From Ciborinia camelliae (Eukaryota; Ascomycota; Leotiomycetes; Helotiales; Sclerotiniaceae): DNA of 64,000 bases. A program made the translations under genes and the position numbers. The stretch is from positions 446,071-510,070 of the forward strand of contig JANPYM010000018.1 of assembly GCA_025890175.1 (NCBI GenBank), in the 5' to 3' direction. Shown in pieces: positions 34,218 to 44,601 of the stretch. The notes beneath the pieces were generated by a model, which was given only the letters and a program-made list of their open reading frames with translations, had not been told where the DNA came from and made no database searches. Within the stretch, counting starts at the first letter, position 1. Each line of letters begins with the position of its first letter.

Positions 34218-35576
34218 ATGACATTGCAGTTCGAGCCAACAACTGCTCACCCCGCAACATCCCCAAAATTAACATCAACCCCACCATCGAGCTCGACCTT
34301 CACACTTTCCTTCAAACTCCCCGATTCACGACCCTCATCGCCAACCTCTTCAATCTTCTCATCCAGTTCACAAGACACCATGTCGACATCCAGCTCCATG
34401 CCAGGGTTGGCGCGTCAAAACACCGCCGAAGTCGCAGAACGAGATTACTTTGCGGAAAATCCCCCGCCCGCAACCCTCGAGAGGCATACATCACTTGCGA
34501 AAGAATTTATCAATTTCCACGCCGATGCTGGCAGACGATTGGTATTGGTCACTTCGGGGGGAACAACCGTCCCACTCGAGCGCCAGACGGTTCGATTTAT
34601 AGACAATTTTAGCGCGGGGACGCGTGGAGCTACATCTGCGGAATACTTTCTGGAATCGGGCTACGCGGTGATCTTCCTCCATCGCCAGTTCAGTCTGCAA
34701 CCATATTCGCGCCACTACAGCCATGCGACGGATTGTTTTCTCGATTTCCTGCACGAGGGCCCCGATGGGAGCGTCGTCGCCAACGAGGAATATCGCGAGA
34801 AGATGCTGAAGGTTCTCCGACAGTATCATGCGGCCAAGTCGAAGAACTTGCTCTTGACGTTGCCGTTTACGACCATCACGGATTATCTGTTCATTCTTCG
34901 CGCCATTGCGCAACTCATGCGCCCTCTGGGCCCGCGCGGACTGCTGTATCTGGCGGCCGCGGTATCGGATTTCTTCGTCCCGCCGGAGAGAATGCAGGAA
35001 CACAAGATCCAGTCTACCAATGCCACGGAAACAAATACACCGGATGCCAAGGGAAGCGAAGAGGATGGAGAGGAGGAGGAGGAGGCTTTTGATAATTTCG
35101 ACTCCTCTCCCGCGGTGCCACGAAGCAAACGTCTGATTGTGGATTTGGATCCCGTCCCGAAGTTTCTCAAGAATCTGGTGGATGGCTGGGCCCCCGAAGG
35201 CATGATTGTTTCTTTCAAACTCGAGACGGATCCGACGATCCTGGTGCACAAGGCGAAATATTCCTTGGATCGTTACCAGCATCATTTGGTCATTGGCAAT
35301 CTCCTCGCGACGCGCAAATGGGAGGTGGTCTTCGTGGCGCCGGGCAGCAAAGATCAATGGATTCGCGTCCCCCGCAGCCAGAGGAAGAGGACGATCAGCG
35401 GGATCGAAGATTTGGTCGGCGCCGCGGTCAGAGGTGGTGAGGTCGTCGAGAAGCCCCTGCATCCTCATGAACTCCCGGATGGCGAACCCGAGCTGGATAT
35501 TGAAAGTTTGATCATTCCCGCCGTCGAAGCACTCCACACGTCTCACATCGACGCCCCGAGGAAACGGGAGAGGTGA
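34218..35576 (+). CDS. cab2: Phosphopantothenate-cysteine ligase (CoA biosynthesis)
   Basis: Single exon, 452 aa. This is the second step of CoA synthesis from phosphopantothenate, joining 4'-phosphopantothenate with cysteine, as in yeast Cab2 and human PPCS. The Rossmann-like core begins with RRLVLVTSGGTTVPLE (from about residue 107), then VRFIDNFSAGTRGATSAEYF. It continues with LLYLAAAVSDFFVP, the family's nucleotide-site motif, and GMIVSFKLETDP. An acidic insert (EEDGEEEEEAFDNFD, about 281-295) is extra to the core. The first about 55 residues are Ser/Thr/Pro-rich; an alternative start is the ATG at 34380. Predicted cytosolic. The coding region is GC-rich, which leaves long antisense open frames that I regard as shadows. 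Confidence 0.93.
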   Translation: MTLQFEPTTAHPATSPKLTSTPPSSSTFTLSFKLPDSRPSSPTSSIFSSSSQDTMSTSSSMPGLARQNTAEVAERDYFAENPPPATLERHTSLAKEFINFHADAGRRLVLVTSGGTTVPLERQTVRFIDNFSAGTRGATSAEYFLESGYAVIFLHRQFSLQPYSRHYSHATDCFLDFLHEGPDGSVVANEEYREKMLKVLRQYHAAKSKNLLLTLPFTTITDYLFILRAIAQLMRPLGPRGLLYLAAAVSDFFVPPERMQEHKIQSTNATETNTPDAKGSEEDGEEEEEAFDNFDSSPAVPRSKRLIVDLDPVPKFLKNLVDGWAPEGMIVSFKLETDPTILVHKAKYSLDRYQHHLVIGNLLATRKWEVVFVAPGSKDQWIRVPRSQRKRTISGIEDLVGAAVRGGEVVEKPLHPHELPDGEPELDIESLIIPAVEALHTSHIDAPRKRER

Positions 35577-36527
35577 TGTTGAGGTTGGTTTTGCTTGTTC
35601 GTAAACTCAATTACATACTTGTACTCGTACTCATCATGCTTGTATGCTTGTATGCTTGCTTGCATGCCGTCCGTCTGCCATCGAACGTGACGTCACGATG
35701 CCCGGAGAATGGCTGGTCACATATATCCTCGGCATAAACCTTCCTTCCTTCCTCGTGGGCTCGATATCTAGGTATCGCTCACGAAACGAGGTACAAGAAG
35801 AAGGTACGTGAAGAGCCGATTGGATAGGATAGGATAGGATAGGATATGGTAAACAGCCTCGTAATCACAGAACAGGACATTGTTTTCTCCTCCTAATATA
35901 CTATACCATACTATACCATAAATACCATATTATATCATGGGATCAAAGAAATATTCTATACGCTATCTATGTACCTATATATCTATATCTATCTAATAAC
36001 TCTTAAGATCAAGATCTTCCTCCTTTTCTTCTTGTATACCTATACAGGAAGTAGCTACCTATCTAGCTATTTACCTACCTAGCTATCTATCTAGAAAATA
36101 AGTAAATAGGTCTTGTAGAATGTAGAATGTATTGTAGAATGTAGAATGTAGAATGTATAAGTACAAATATTGTATCGTATTATGTTATATTTTTAGTATA
36201 AGGCGAACAAACCAATACCTACCTAGGTACCTTACACCCACCCATAGCCCGCAAACAAACCCCTTCCCCTCCTCCTCCCAAAAACATCAAAAATTTAGGT
36301 TCTTCTAATGAGATGGTATATACTTTTATTTTCATTCTATTCATTCTACCTATCTACCTATCTATCTACCTATCTATCCACCTATACAACGCTACAACGC
36401 TACACCTCAGCTTACTCTCACCCTCAGCATTCTATCAAATATTCTTCTTCTCTTATTTACCTCCCTCTCACTTACCTATCTAGGTACCTACTATTCATTC
36501 ATACCCCCCTACAATCCATACCTACCT

Positions 36528-36702
36528 ATCCCCCTTTATATCTATCCCCCCTATACCTATCTCCCCCCTATATCTATCTATCTATATCTCCCCCATATAT
36601 CTATCTCCCCCATATATCTATCTCCCCCCTATACCTATCCCCCCTATATCTATCTCCCCCATATACCTATCTCCCCCCCTATATCTATCTCCCCCTATAC
36701 CC
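36528..36702. repeat. Pyrimidine-rich CCCCCTATATCTATCT array
   Basis: Imperfect repeats of CCCCC(AT/TAT)ATC/ACCTATCT over about 175 bp. The plus strand is almost free of G. No gene seen. Confidence 0.75.
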
Positions 36703-37143
36703 ATTATTCATCCCTACTAACCATCCATAGCTACCTAGCTACCCCCTAACCATCCATTCATCCCATCCATTACCTACATCCAATTTCCAGCCATATATAG
36801 CGAAGCGGAGCGGGGCAGGGCGGAGCGGGGTCCACGGATCGTTATCTTATGTTACATATATATATACCTATATATATACCTACCTATATACCTAGATATC
36901 TAATAATCATAATTACAATTAGGTACCTACCTAGTATCTTATTTAAATAGGTATCTACTGTAGTGGATAAGGTAGGTAAGGTAGGTAGTTAAGCTAGAGG
37001 GCCATTTATAACTTAATCGAGTATCATATCACCTACCTATCTACTTTCAAACCTCTTCTGGCCCTGGGGGGTTGGAATTTAGTTTAGATTTTAGTTTGGA
37101 TGGATTTTTATAATCTTGGTACCTACTACCTAGGAACAAACAT

Positions 37144-37285
37144 AGGTATATACATCTACATATATATACATCTACATATATATACATCTACATATATATA
37201 CATCTACATATATATACATCTACATATATATACATCTACATATATATACATCTACATATATATACATCTACATCTACATATACAT
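37144..37285. repeat. 16-bp tandem repeat TATATACATCTACATA
   Basis: About eight head-to-tail, nearly perfect copies of a 16-bp unit. As 16 is not a multiple of 3, the open frame through it cycles over 48 bp and encodes a Tyr/Ile/His/Leu/Thr/Ser pattern. It is not credible as a protein. Confidence 0.9.
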
Positions 37286-38485
37286 ATAGGTACATAAATA
37301 TATTGCGAGATAATATAAATTATAGCCAGATCTAACCTAAGCTAAGCGAGGTCTAATCCTCCCTCCGCCTGTTATAACGGGAAGCATTAAAATTGAGATT
37401 AAAATTGAGATTGAGATGGATGTTTGAAAAAACGTCTGATTCATGTATATGGGAATACTATATGGGTGGGAATAGTATCATATATCAGTAATTAGATGAA
37501 ATAATTATGCTGAAGAGGAAAGGAAAGGAAAGGAAAGGATTCTCTTCGAGAAATTTCAGCTTTAGGGAAGAGGTGAGAAGGTGATTATCTAGCTAGCTAG
37601 CTGTAGGTAGGTATCTAGATGGTATTCACAATTAGGCAGCGGCTGAGGCATAACAGATCCCCTTAGCTAATCTGGAGCCCCTTTAGGGTAAGGGGTTCCA
37701 GCGCTTACATAGTTGATTCATAAGAAGTAGCTATTCTTTATTGGGACGGGAAGAATAGATAAATAGCTCGCTTGTTAGTAGATTGACTTCTACCTACCTA
37801 TGTAATCTAATCATGAGATCTAATCACCCGGGTGAACTACCTCTTCTACTTCTCCTACAAGACGGGAGTTTACTTAGATTTGCTCGTAGTCTAGCCTAGC
37901 ATCTACCGTCAACCTAAATCATAAGTCAAGTCAAGTCTCATTACATGAATGACACTTTACACCCATAATACGGAGAAATATAGGAAAGAGCTAACCCGAG
38001 AATACAACCAATCCACTACAAGATGAAAAATCCAGATATATTGGATCTATCTTCATATCATGGATTACTTTGTTCGGTTTCTCAGTTACTAAGTACGAAA
38101 GAATGCTCGTGGCCTAATGATACCCGCAGCCTTATTCGCAACTATTCACGTATATCATAATACTGGCAACTACGAAAGATACGTAATTGGTAGATACCTA
38201 TACATCTGTCGAAAACCTTGATTAGAAAGAAAGAAAGAAAAATCTTTTCGCTACGCTTCATATGCCAATAACCATACATACAGAAGTACCAAAACGCCCG
38301 ATTGCCTATCCAAAACCTAAGACCCATAAATTCTCCTCGATATGCTCCTATCCCAATACCCAACTACGGAAAAATACCACGCTCAAAACTCCATATGCAG
38401 AATTCCGTGTTCCTTTCCTTCCCAGCTTAAAGTTGCGCAACAAGTCATATTCATTGAGTCTATCGACGCTTGGCAGCACTTAAAC

Positions 38486-39100
38486 TTAGCGATTCTGTAT
38501 CTGCTGGTTTAGTGCAGCCGTCAATCCATCCGACTTCGACAATTTCTCAAAGACAAGGTCGAAAAAGCGCAGAATAGACTGTTCTAGCACGGTTATCGCA
38601 AGACCGAGGGTAATCTTGTCGACGGAGAAGATCAAGTCGAGGATACTATTTTCAGCGTAGGAGAGAATGCTGTGGGTAATCTTTTCGACGGAGGAGATCA
38701 TGCGGAGGATGGTAATTTGGTAGTTGGCGGAGGTCATGCTGAGGGCCATTCGGAGGAAAGTGTCTAGGACCATGCTTATGATGAAGATGGCAGTGCAGAG
38801 AACAACGATGATGATGAAACAAAAAGCTAGAAAGATGTTTGCAATCAATGCCAAAATCAAACTGCTCATGACTAAAGTCAAAAAGCCCATGACTAAAATC
38901 AAAAAGCTTATGATCAAAAGCACAAGGATCGTTTCCAAAATCCAAAGGACCATTTGCAAAATCAAAAGTTCCATGTCCAAAATCCAAAGATAGATCTTTA
39001 AGTCGAGGCTCATGGTGACGTTGTAATTTTGATATTGATCTAGAATTGTTTCCGAGTAAAATTGCGGTGACCACTCAGGAAGAGGATTGATCCAATCCAT
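38486..39100 (-). CDS. Orphan hydrophobic multi-span protein (uncertain)
   Basis: A minus-strand frame of 204 aa from ATG 39100 to stop 38486. The same frame stays open up to about 39331 but has no ATG there, so an upstream exon or a longer start is unresolved. The product is extremely hydrophobic (Leu/Ile-rich, for example FLILVMGFLTLVMS), with at least four possible membrane spans and an amphipathic, charged C-terminal 65 aa. Its middle (about residues 38-86) is encoded by a 21-bp tandem repeat. I recognise no family. It lies in AT-rich, repeat-filled DNA beside a decayed retroelement. It may be an orphan gene or a chance frame, as two other frames over the repeat are open too. Confidence 0.35.
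   Translation of the reverse strand: MDWINPLPEWSPQFYSETILDQYQNYNVTMSLDLKIYLWILDMELLILQMVLWILETILVLLIISFLILVMGFLTLVMSSLILALIANIFLAFCFIIIVVLCTAIFIISMVLDTFLRMALSMTSANYQITILRMISSVEKITHSILSYAENSILDLIFSVDKITLGLAITVLEQSILRFFDLVFEKLSKSDGLTAALNQQIQNR
38842..38989 (-). repeat. 21-bp repeat, seven degenerate units
   Basis: On the minus strand, units of the type TTTTGATTTTAGTCATGGGCT recur every 21 bp, seven times, with roughly 60-85 percent identity by eye. The period is a multiple of three, so every frame shows a 7-residue pattern. One reads FDFSHGL-like heptads, another hydrophobic LxILxMx heptads. The plus strand gives Lys/Met-rich heptads. Confidence 0.8.
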
Positions 39101-39735
39101 GATGTAGAGATTGATTTCGGGGAGCGTGGAAATGTTTAGAATGTAGATTTCGAGGTTTAAGTAGATTATAATTGCGCAAATCAAAAGTGTCAAGAATCGA
39201 AGAGTTTTGGACAGATAGGATCGTGGTTGATTTTGATAAACAAATTTTGTTGCAAAAACGGTAATGAATGAATGAATGAATGTGTTTATGTGGCTAATTA
39301 GTAAAGATTTGATGAAGTGTTCGCCATACAAATTATTGTAAAGTTGAAAAAGGTTGTTGACAATAGTCGAAGAGGACTTGCAAGATCATGTTGATTCTTT
39401 TAAACAATAATTCTAGACACTGATATTAGCCGAAATCCTATACACTTCACATTAATATTAGCCGAGATCCTATACACTTCGAGTAAAAACTTCTTGTCAT
39501 AATGGTCTACGGTAAGACCGTAGGCTGGAGCCTACGCCGACTATTAATTATTCAAGAACCTTTCAAGTTACTTGCACATATACATTTATTACCTAGCAAA
39601 GAGCCCAACCATTCATCCTTTGTTCCAAGTCCAATCACTTTCAATCGGAGGTGGGCCCTATGGGAAAACGTTGAAGGCCAAATATAAATGTGTCTGTTTA
39701 CAAGAGATCCGTACGAAAATGGTCAAACTCACTAT
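39101..39735. other. AT-rich spacer with a 31-bp direct repeat
   Basis: It holds the upstream open part of the orphan hydrophobic frame, an AATG run at 39262-39281 and a two-copy direct repeat TTAGCCGAGATCCTATACAC type at about 39426-39482. The possible LTR end of the adjacent copia relic would lie here, but no LTR pair was found. Confidence 0.5.
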
Positions 39736-41600
39736 GTGGAACCTAGGATCTGCCACATCAATCCATCACGGATGGACTTAAACTTGCAACATCTGTAAAC
39801 AGATCGCCGAAGGCAAAGCAAAGCAAAAGGCCTTTCTGTGGATATCACACCAGGTTTCTTCATTGCCGGCCTTCCTGCGCGTTGTATTGCTTGCGATTGC
39901 CGTCTCAGAGCAGAGTTTGCAAAATTCAGAAAAGCACATCAGGATAAGCAATGCCTCCCTGAGTGCGCGAGCGGTCGTATATCACCAAGCTGGCGTAATT
40001 ACGACAGTTCCCTACCTCTACATCAACCTCAAAGCAAAATGATTAGCACACTTTTCAGGCCATCTCCCGCTTGTACTGTTGCAGCAACGTCCGATGATGA
40101 AGATAAAGGCCTTGGGATATCTCGGATGAGTTTGAAATCGTCTCCTTGCACGGCGACAGAACTTAAAGCCATTCTCCAGGCCACGCACGATCAAGGTTTG
40201 GGGGAGGGGAGGGAGGGGAAGTTGTTAGCCCAGCAGCACGGTACCGTGGAGATTAAATGGACCTGGGAAATATACAATTTGAATGATTTTTTCGTTCCAA
40301 GGTTGAAAACAAGGTTATTATCCGAAAAAAGCAACCTCTAGCATAGATCTCATTAACAGTTACAGGCCCATTCCCAATGTCACTTCGAAAGACAAGATAC
40401 TTATCAGAGATCATCTGTAGTTGGACAAGAATAGTATGGATCATAGTACTTAAAATGAAGAGTGATAACATCACCGAGTTGGAAAAATGAAGACTATAAG
40501 TTGAAAAGGAATCCGGATATAGCGTCCTGGCTATGCGCGCGAACAACGCACCAGAGATTGGAAGGTACTCCAAATCTGGCAAGATTCAATAGTAACGCAA
40601 CGCTATACAGTATGTGTATATTCCCAGAATCAGAATGGAATTGTCGAACGGGCGATTTTGACCACCCAGATGAATGTTCTAGCTATGCTAGAGGATTCTA
40701 ACATGCCAATCGAATTCTGGGATTAATCAGCTGAGGTTGATGCGTCCATACGAAACAGGACCTATATCGGCCTCTATATTGATGAGTTTGCGATCCGTTA
40801 GGGTCTAAGGAAAATCCAATAGGCTAAGAAGAGGCAGATCTCGCCATACGAGGCATGGACTGGGAGGATGCAATGAACAAGCTATATCAAGATGTGGGAT
40901 TCAAAATGCTTCTGTCACATCAGTCCAGCGTCACATCCAAACTACAGTACAAGAAGGGATAAACTCGTCCATAGACTAAGAATTGCCGTCTTTTTGGGAT
41001 ATAGCAAACACACAATGGAGTACTTTTACGTACGCGCTTGACATGCATACCGTAATCAAGACAGCACATTCTTTGAAGGATTACCTGGAGGAAAAATCAA
41101 TGTAAAGATACGCCCTAGGATCTCAGGGGGGATTTTGTGGAAGGATAATGTACATCAGATAACTTATCAGATTGACAACCAGTAGGCAGGCCGAGAGGAA
41201 GTAGCATCAGGGTGATCCCAGCAGAGTCCGTTAAAGATGCGAACATCAACGTCACAGAATACACTGAGGAAATAACACCGACGCCGGATGTTACTTTATG
41301 CTCTGCAACTCTCCTAGGAGTCATTCCCCAGATGGGGGACGCCGTAGGTAGTGCTTGCTACAAAAGGAACACCATCATTCGGGAGCTCGAGGCTAGCCAG
41401 GAATTTTCCATTACGCAGCAAGCCACTGATTGTGCACTTCTGTCCGAATGCTATGGCAAAAGATATCCCGATTTTGAAGTCTTATGATGACACAATGAAC
41501 GAACCGATCCGATATATAGTGATCAATAACGTAAGGCTAAGGTATGGATAGAAAGAGAAGTCACTGAATGGACTTGGAAAAGAATAGACCATAGGTAGGC
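39736..41600 (+). mobile_element. Decayed Ty1/copia retrotransposon fragment
   Basis: Interrupted translations on plus match a copia polyprotein in order. About 39736-39840 resembles the GAG-pre-integrase (MWNLGSA..., then TCNICKQIAEGKAKQKAF). 40622-40770 is integrase core (NQNGIVERAILTTQMN... MLEDSNMPIEFWD, stop, AEVDASIRNRTY). 40840-41090 carries PYEAWTGRMQ, a stop, RRDKLVHRLRIAVFLGYSK. 41450-41580 is the entry to reverse transcriptase (MAKDIPILKSYDDTMNEP, then VWIEREVTEWTW). Stops and frame changes separate these blocks. The reverse transcriptase and RNase H body is absent, so the copy is truncated and dead. No target-site duplication was identified. Confidence 0.75.
40622..41588 (+). pseudogene. 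Broken copia pol (integrase to start of RT)
   Basis: The best-preserved part of the element. The integrase C-terminal half is legible in pieces, with an in-frame TAA after IEFWD, a further stop after TGRMQ and frame changes between blocks. The linker (about 41210-41490) is open but weakly conserved. It joins the conserved IPILKSYDD entry to reverse transcriptase and ends shortly after TEWTW. It cannot encode an active enzyme. Confidence 0.75.
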
Positions 41601-42454
41601 GGTAGATAGGTAGTGATAAGTATATTTAATGATATCACGGACAATCTCGTTGGCACGAAAAGGGTAACCCTACGAAGGGGGACCAAAAGTGGGGTAGGGG
41701 ACTTATTATGCATTAATTTATTAAGGAATTATTCCTATAGTCTGGGTGGGTTATAGAAGTTAGAACCTCTACACTTGAAAGGACGAGTTTTCTCTGTAGC
41801 AGTGCCGTGCCTACCTCGTCTATTTCATATAGGAATAAAGTACTAGCTGGGGGTACTTGTACCTACCTACTAGGTAGATAGTAGTTTAGAACTACCTATT
41901 ATGCTATTTTAGCAGCGATGATACAGCATATGTTCCTTCCGGGAAAAAAAGAGACGGCCCGCCAATCAAAAATGCGAGATTCATGATTTTGTCCCATTGA
42001 CAATTGTGATTCCTGCAGTCGGGCGATTTGGCGTGACAGGTTAGCAAGTTTGGCAGTACACGTCCCGATATCCGCCCCTTCATCGTTAAATCTTGGAAAC
42101 AGAAACACCCCATCGTTTTCTTCCACCTACTCAATACCTACCTACCTACCTAACCTACCTAATCATTTGGTTCAACTTTGGGAGATCTGACAAAATCTCT
42201 ACATGTTTGCTTGTCGTTGCTAATTTAAAAAGGAAGAAAAGTTTTTTGCTGTCAACCCATACATTCGCTCACAATTCCTACCACTTACTACTTTATTCCT
42301 TGCAAACAATTCTCCGAATATCTCTTAAATCAATTGACTCTACCGCCTTGCTTGCTGATCGATTATTGACTTGCTGTCCATCGTTCAAACTTCACTGGCC
42401 ACCCAATCCTATATTAGCCGTACCATTTCCCAATCAACCCATTCAACCTTAGAT
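41601..42454. other. Upstream region of the RBR ligase gene
   Basis: About 0.85 kb without a supported gene. It includes TAGGTAGGCGGTAGATAGGTAG (41592-41613), ACCTACCTACTAGG (41859-41873) and a TACC tract at 42136-42160. Pyrimidine-rich DNA near 42270-42450 is probably the promoter and 5' leader. Confidence 0.5.
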
Positions 42455-42499
42455 ATGTATGAGTGTCGACCGCAGAATCAGAAGTTGCCTTCGTGTTGA
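42455..42499 (+). promoter_or_regulatory. 14-codon uORF overlapping the RBR ligase start
   Basis: ATGTATG puts an out-of-frame ATG (42455) four bases before the main ATG (42459). The frame encodes 14 residues and ends at TGA 42497-42499 inside the main ORF. Similar to the arrangement before the acetyl-CoA transporter. Confidence 0.45.
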
Positions 42500-44601
42500 T
42501 AGAGAAGGGTTTCCGACCATGTTACCAGCGTTGCGCACCAGGTCTCATTTTGACATGCAACACAACGACGCTGCACAACCTATCGAATACAATGATGATG
42601 ATTATTTCCGGGAGGTGTTACAATTGGAGGGGCAGGAGACGGAAATACATTTCGATGAAAGATTGAACAAAGAGGCAGAAAAACTAGGAATTTCGATAAC
42701 GGAACCCCCCGTAGACGAAAGGAACGATAATTCTCTATGCGAATCTGCCTTCACTCATTCGCATCACACACATACCACCTCATCGATATCTCAAGAGAGC
42801 GATTCTACGGGGTTAACATCAAGATCATCAAATGAGAAATTGGACATTTCATCAATACCACAACCATGGAAACGACCTACAGCGAGGAGGAGTTTATCAT
42901 TCCATGGTTACGAGAAATACGTGAAGCAAATCGATGCTCAAACTGCGATTCCATTACCTCCGCCGATACCTGTCAGTTCCCCCGAGCCGGCACCATCCCT
43001 TTTCTCGATATCCTCGAGACGTTCTTATGCCAGCTTCAAGAATGGATTAAAGCTTCGGTTACGTCGAAAGCCAAAAACATCTGGGGACCAAATAATGTAA
43101 GTATATACACCTTACGATCCAAGAAAAATGCTAATGTAGTAGCTCTTGTATCTGCTGCCGGGAAGAGTTCAAAATTGCCACCACACTGCGTATGCTCCCA
43201 TGTGCCCACAATTATTGCGAAAATTGTCTTCGAGTTCTAGCCATCCAAGGCTGCACGGAAGAATCGAAGATGCCCCCCAGATGTTGTAGCCAAGCTATAC
43301 CCGGAAATATAATCAAATCGGTCCTAAATAAAGAAGAGCAGAGCCTATTCATGAAAGGTGTCGTGCAATTCAGTACACCGTGGGAATTGAGGATTTTCTG
43401 TCCAAATACCGCTTGTGGTGAATTTATTCCAACGCTTGGCAAGATTGATCCTAAACAACCCTTCGAGGTGGTTTGTCGAACTTGCGGAGATAAAGCTTGC
43501 TCAATATGCAAGCGTGCGGCGCATTCGGTTGGCCAAGATTGCCCAGAAGATTACGAATTAGAAGCCGTTTTGAGAATGGCCAAGAGTGCGGGATGGCGGC
43601 GCTGTTACAAGTGTAGAACTTTGGTGGAATTATCTCAAGGTTGCAGCCATATCACTTGCCGTTGTAAAGCTCAGTTTTGTTACATATGTGGCGCTGTCTG
43701 GGATCCCTCGGTTGGTTGTCCAAATTATTGCAATGGTGAGGAGATGCTTGAACGTCGACGTCTCGAGGAAGAGCAGCGTATTGCGGAAGAGGAAAAGGCG
43801 CAGTTGGCCAGAGAAGCGGCAGAGAAGGCGGAAGCGGAGGAACGTGCTGCGGCCGAAGAACGAACTCGAAAAAATGATACTTTAAATGCACTTCGGGCTT
43901 GTCAAATCAACGAAAGAGATCGTTTTTGCTCTTTCGAGAGGAAGATGAAATGGATTATGTGGACCCGGCACGGTCGAGCCAAAATCGATATTCTGGATCG
44001 CTATGGTGAGCTCTCAACGAAAATGAAAGAACGTCATCAAAGAACCTCGACACACCTAGAAGATCGGCAAGTTGCTGCTGAGATGGAGTTGAGAATGACT
44101 TTAAAACAAGGCGAAAGAAGCGTACAAATTCGTCTAAAGCACATGGAAGCTTATTGCAATGGACTCGGTAGAAATTCCGGTGGTCATGATATACAAAGAA
44201 TCGTTACCGAGAAAGACCTCAGAGAGCTTGGGCAGCAATATAACATTCGGGATGATCTAGGCCGTTTACACCAGAGTAGGATCAATGTCATGCGAGACAA
44301 GCAAGCGAAGCAAATGGAAAATTTGATTATTCGCCAAGAAGAGGAACTTAAGAATCTATCACTCAAACAGAATCAAGAGTTAGAGGCTCTGGAGGAGATG
44401 CATAGTAGAGAAGAAGAAGGAATAATTGCATTGTTCATAGAGAGAAAATCACGACTCATCTGGAGGTGGAACCTGACCGAAGAGGTGGAACGAACGAAGC
44501 TCACTGATCTGACGGGCCTGAAATTTGCGCCCATGCCTCCGATACCGTGGCCTCAGCCCAGAAGGTCTCCAGCTCTCGGCCTCGAATCGGTTTTCGAATG
44601 A
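42459..44601 (+). CDS. RBR-type E3 ubiquitin ligase
   Basis: Two exons, 42459-43096 and 43140-44601, with a 43-nt intron (GTAAGT, TGCTAATG branch, TAG), give 699 aa. The join restores RING1 as ISSCICCREEFK (from about residue 213), continuing MLPCAHNYCENCLR. The IBR follows (CRTCGDKACSICKRAAHSVGQDC). RING2 starts at about C368 (CYKCRTLVELSQGC) with HITCRCKAQFCYICG. The Cys of QGCSH (about 381) is the expected catalytic residue that takes ubiquitin as a thioester. The N-terminal about 210 aa are Ser-rich and disordered. The C-terminal about 270 aa are a long charged coiled coil rich in Glu/Arg/Lys, ending in a Pro-rich tail. The architecture matches many poorly studied fungal RBR proteins; the target is unknown. 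The start may instead be a downstream Met (for example residue 21). Confidence 0.9.

Larger units (their letters stand above)
35577..38485. other. 2.9-kb gene-free repeat region
   Basis: AT-rich DNA with many simple repeats: a TAGGATAGGA run at about 35825-35845, GTAGAATGTAGAAT repeats (36115-36157), the CCCCCTATATCTATCT pyrimidine array (36528-36702), a GCGGAGCGGGGC motif (36801-36830) and the 16-bp array described separately. AAGG repeats lie near 37518-37540. Frames open here are repeat translations. Confidence 0.7.

Noticed and set aside
34491..35546. Long minus-strand open frame (351 codons) opposite the phosphopantothenate-cysteine ligase
   Set aside because: It is exactly antisense to a clear enzyme gene with GC-rich third positions, and its translation has no family signal.
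37100..37297. 65-codon frame through the 16-bp array
   Set aside because: It arises from the repeat period and lacks any non-repeat coding part.
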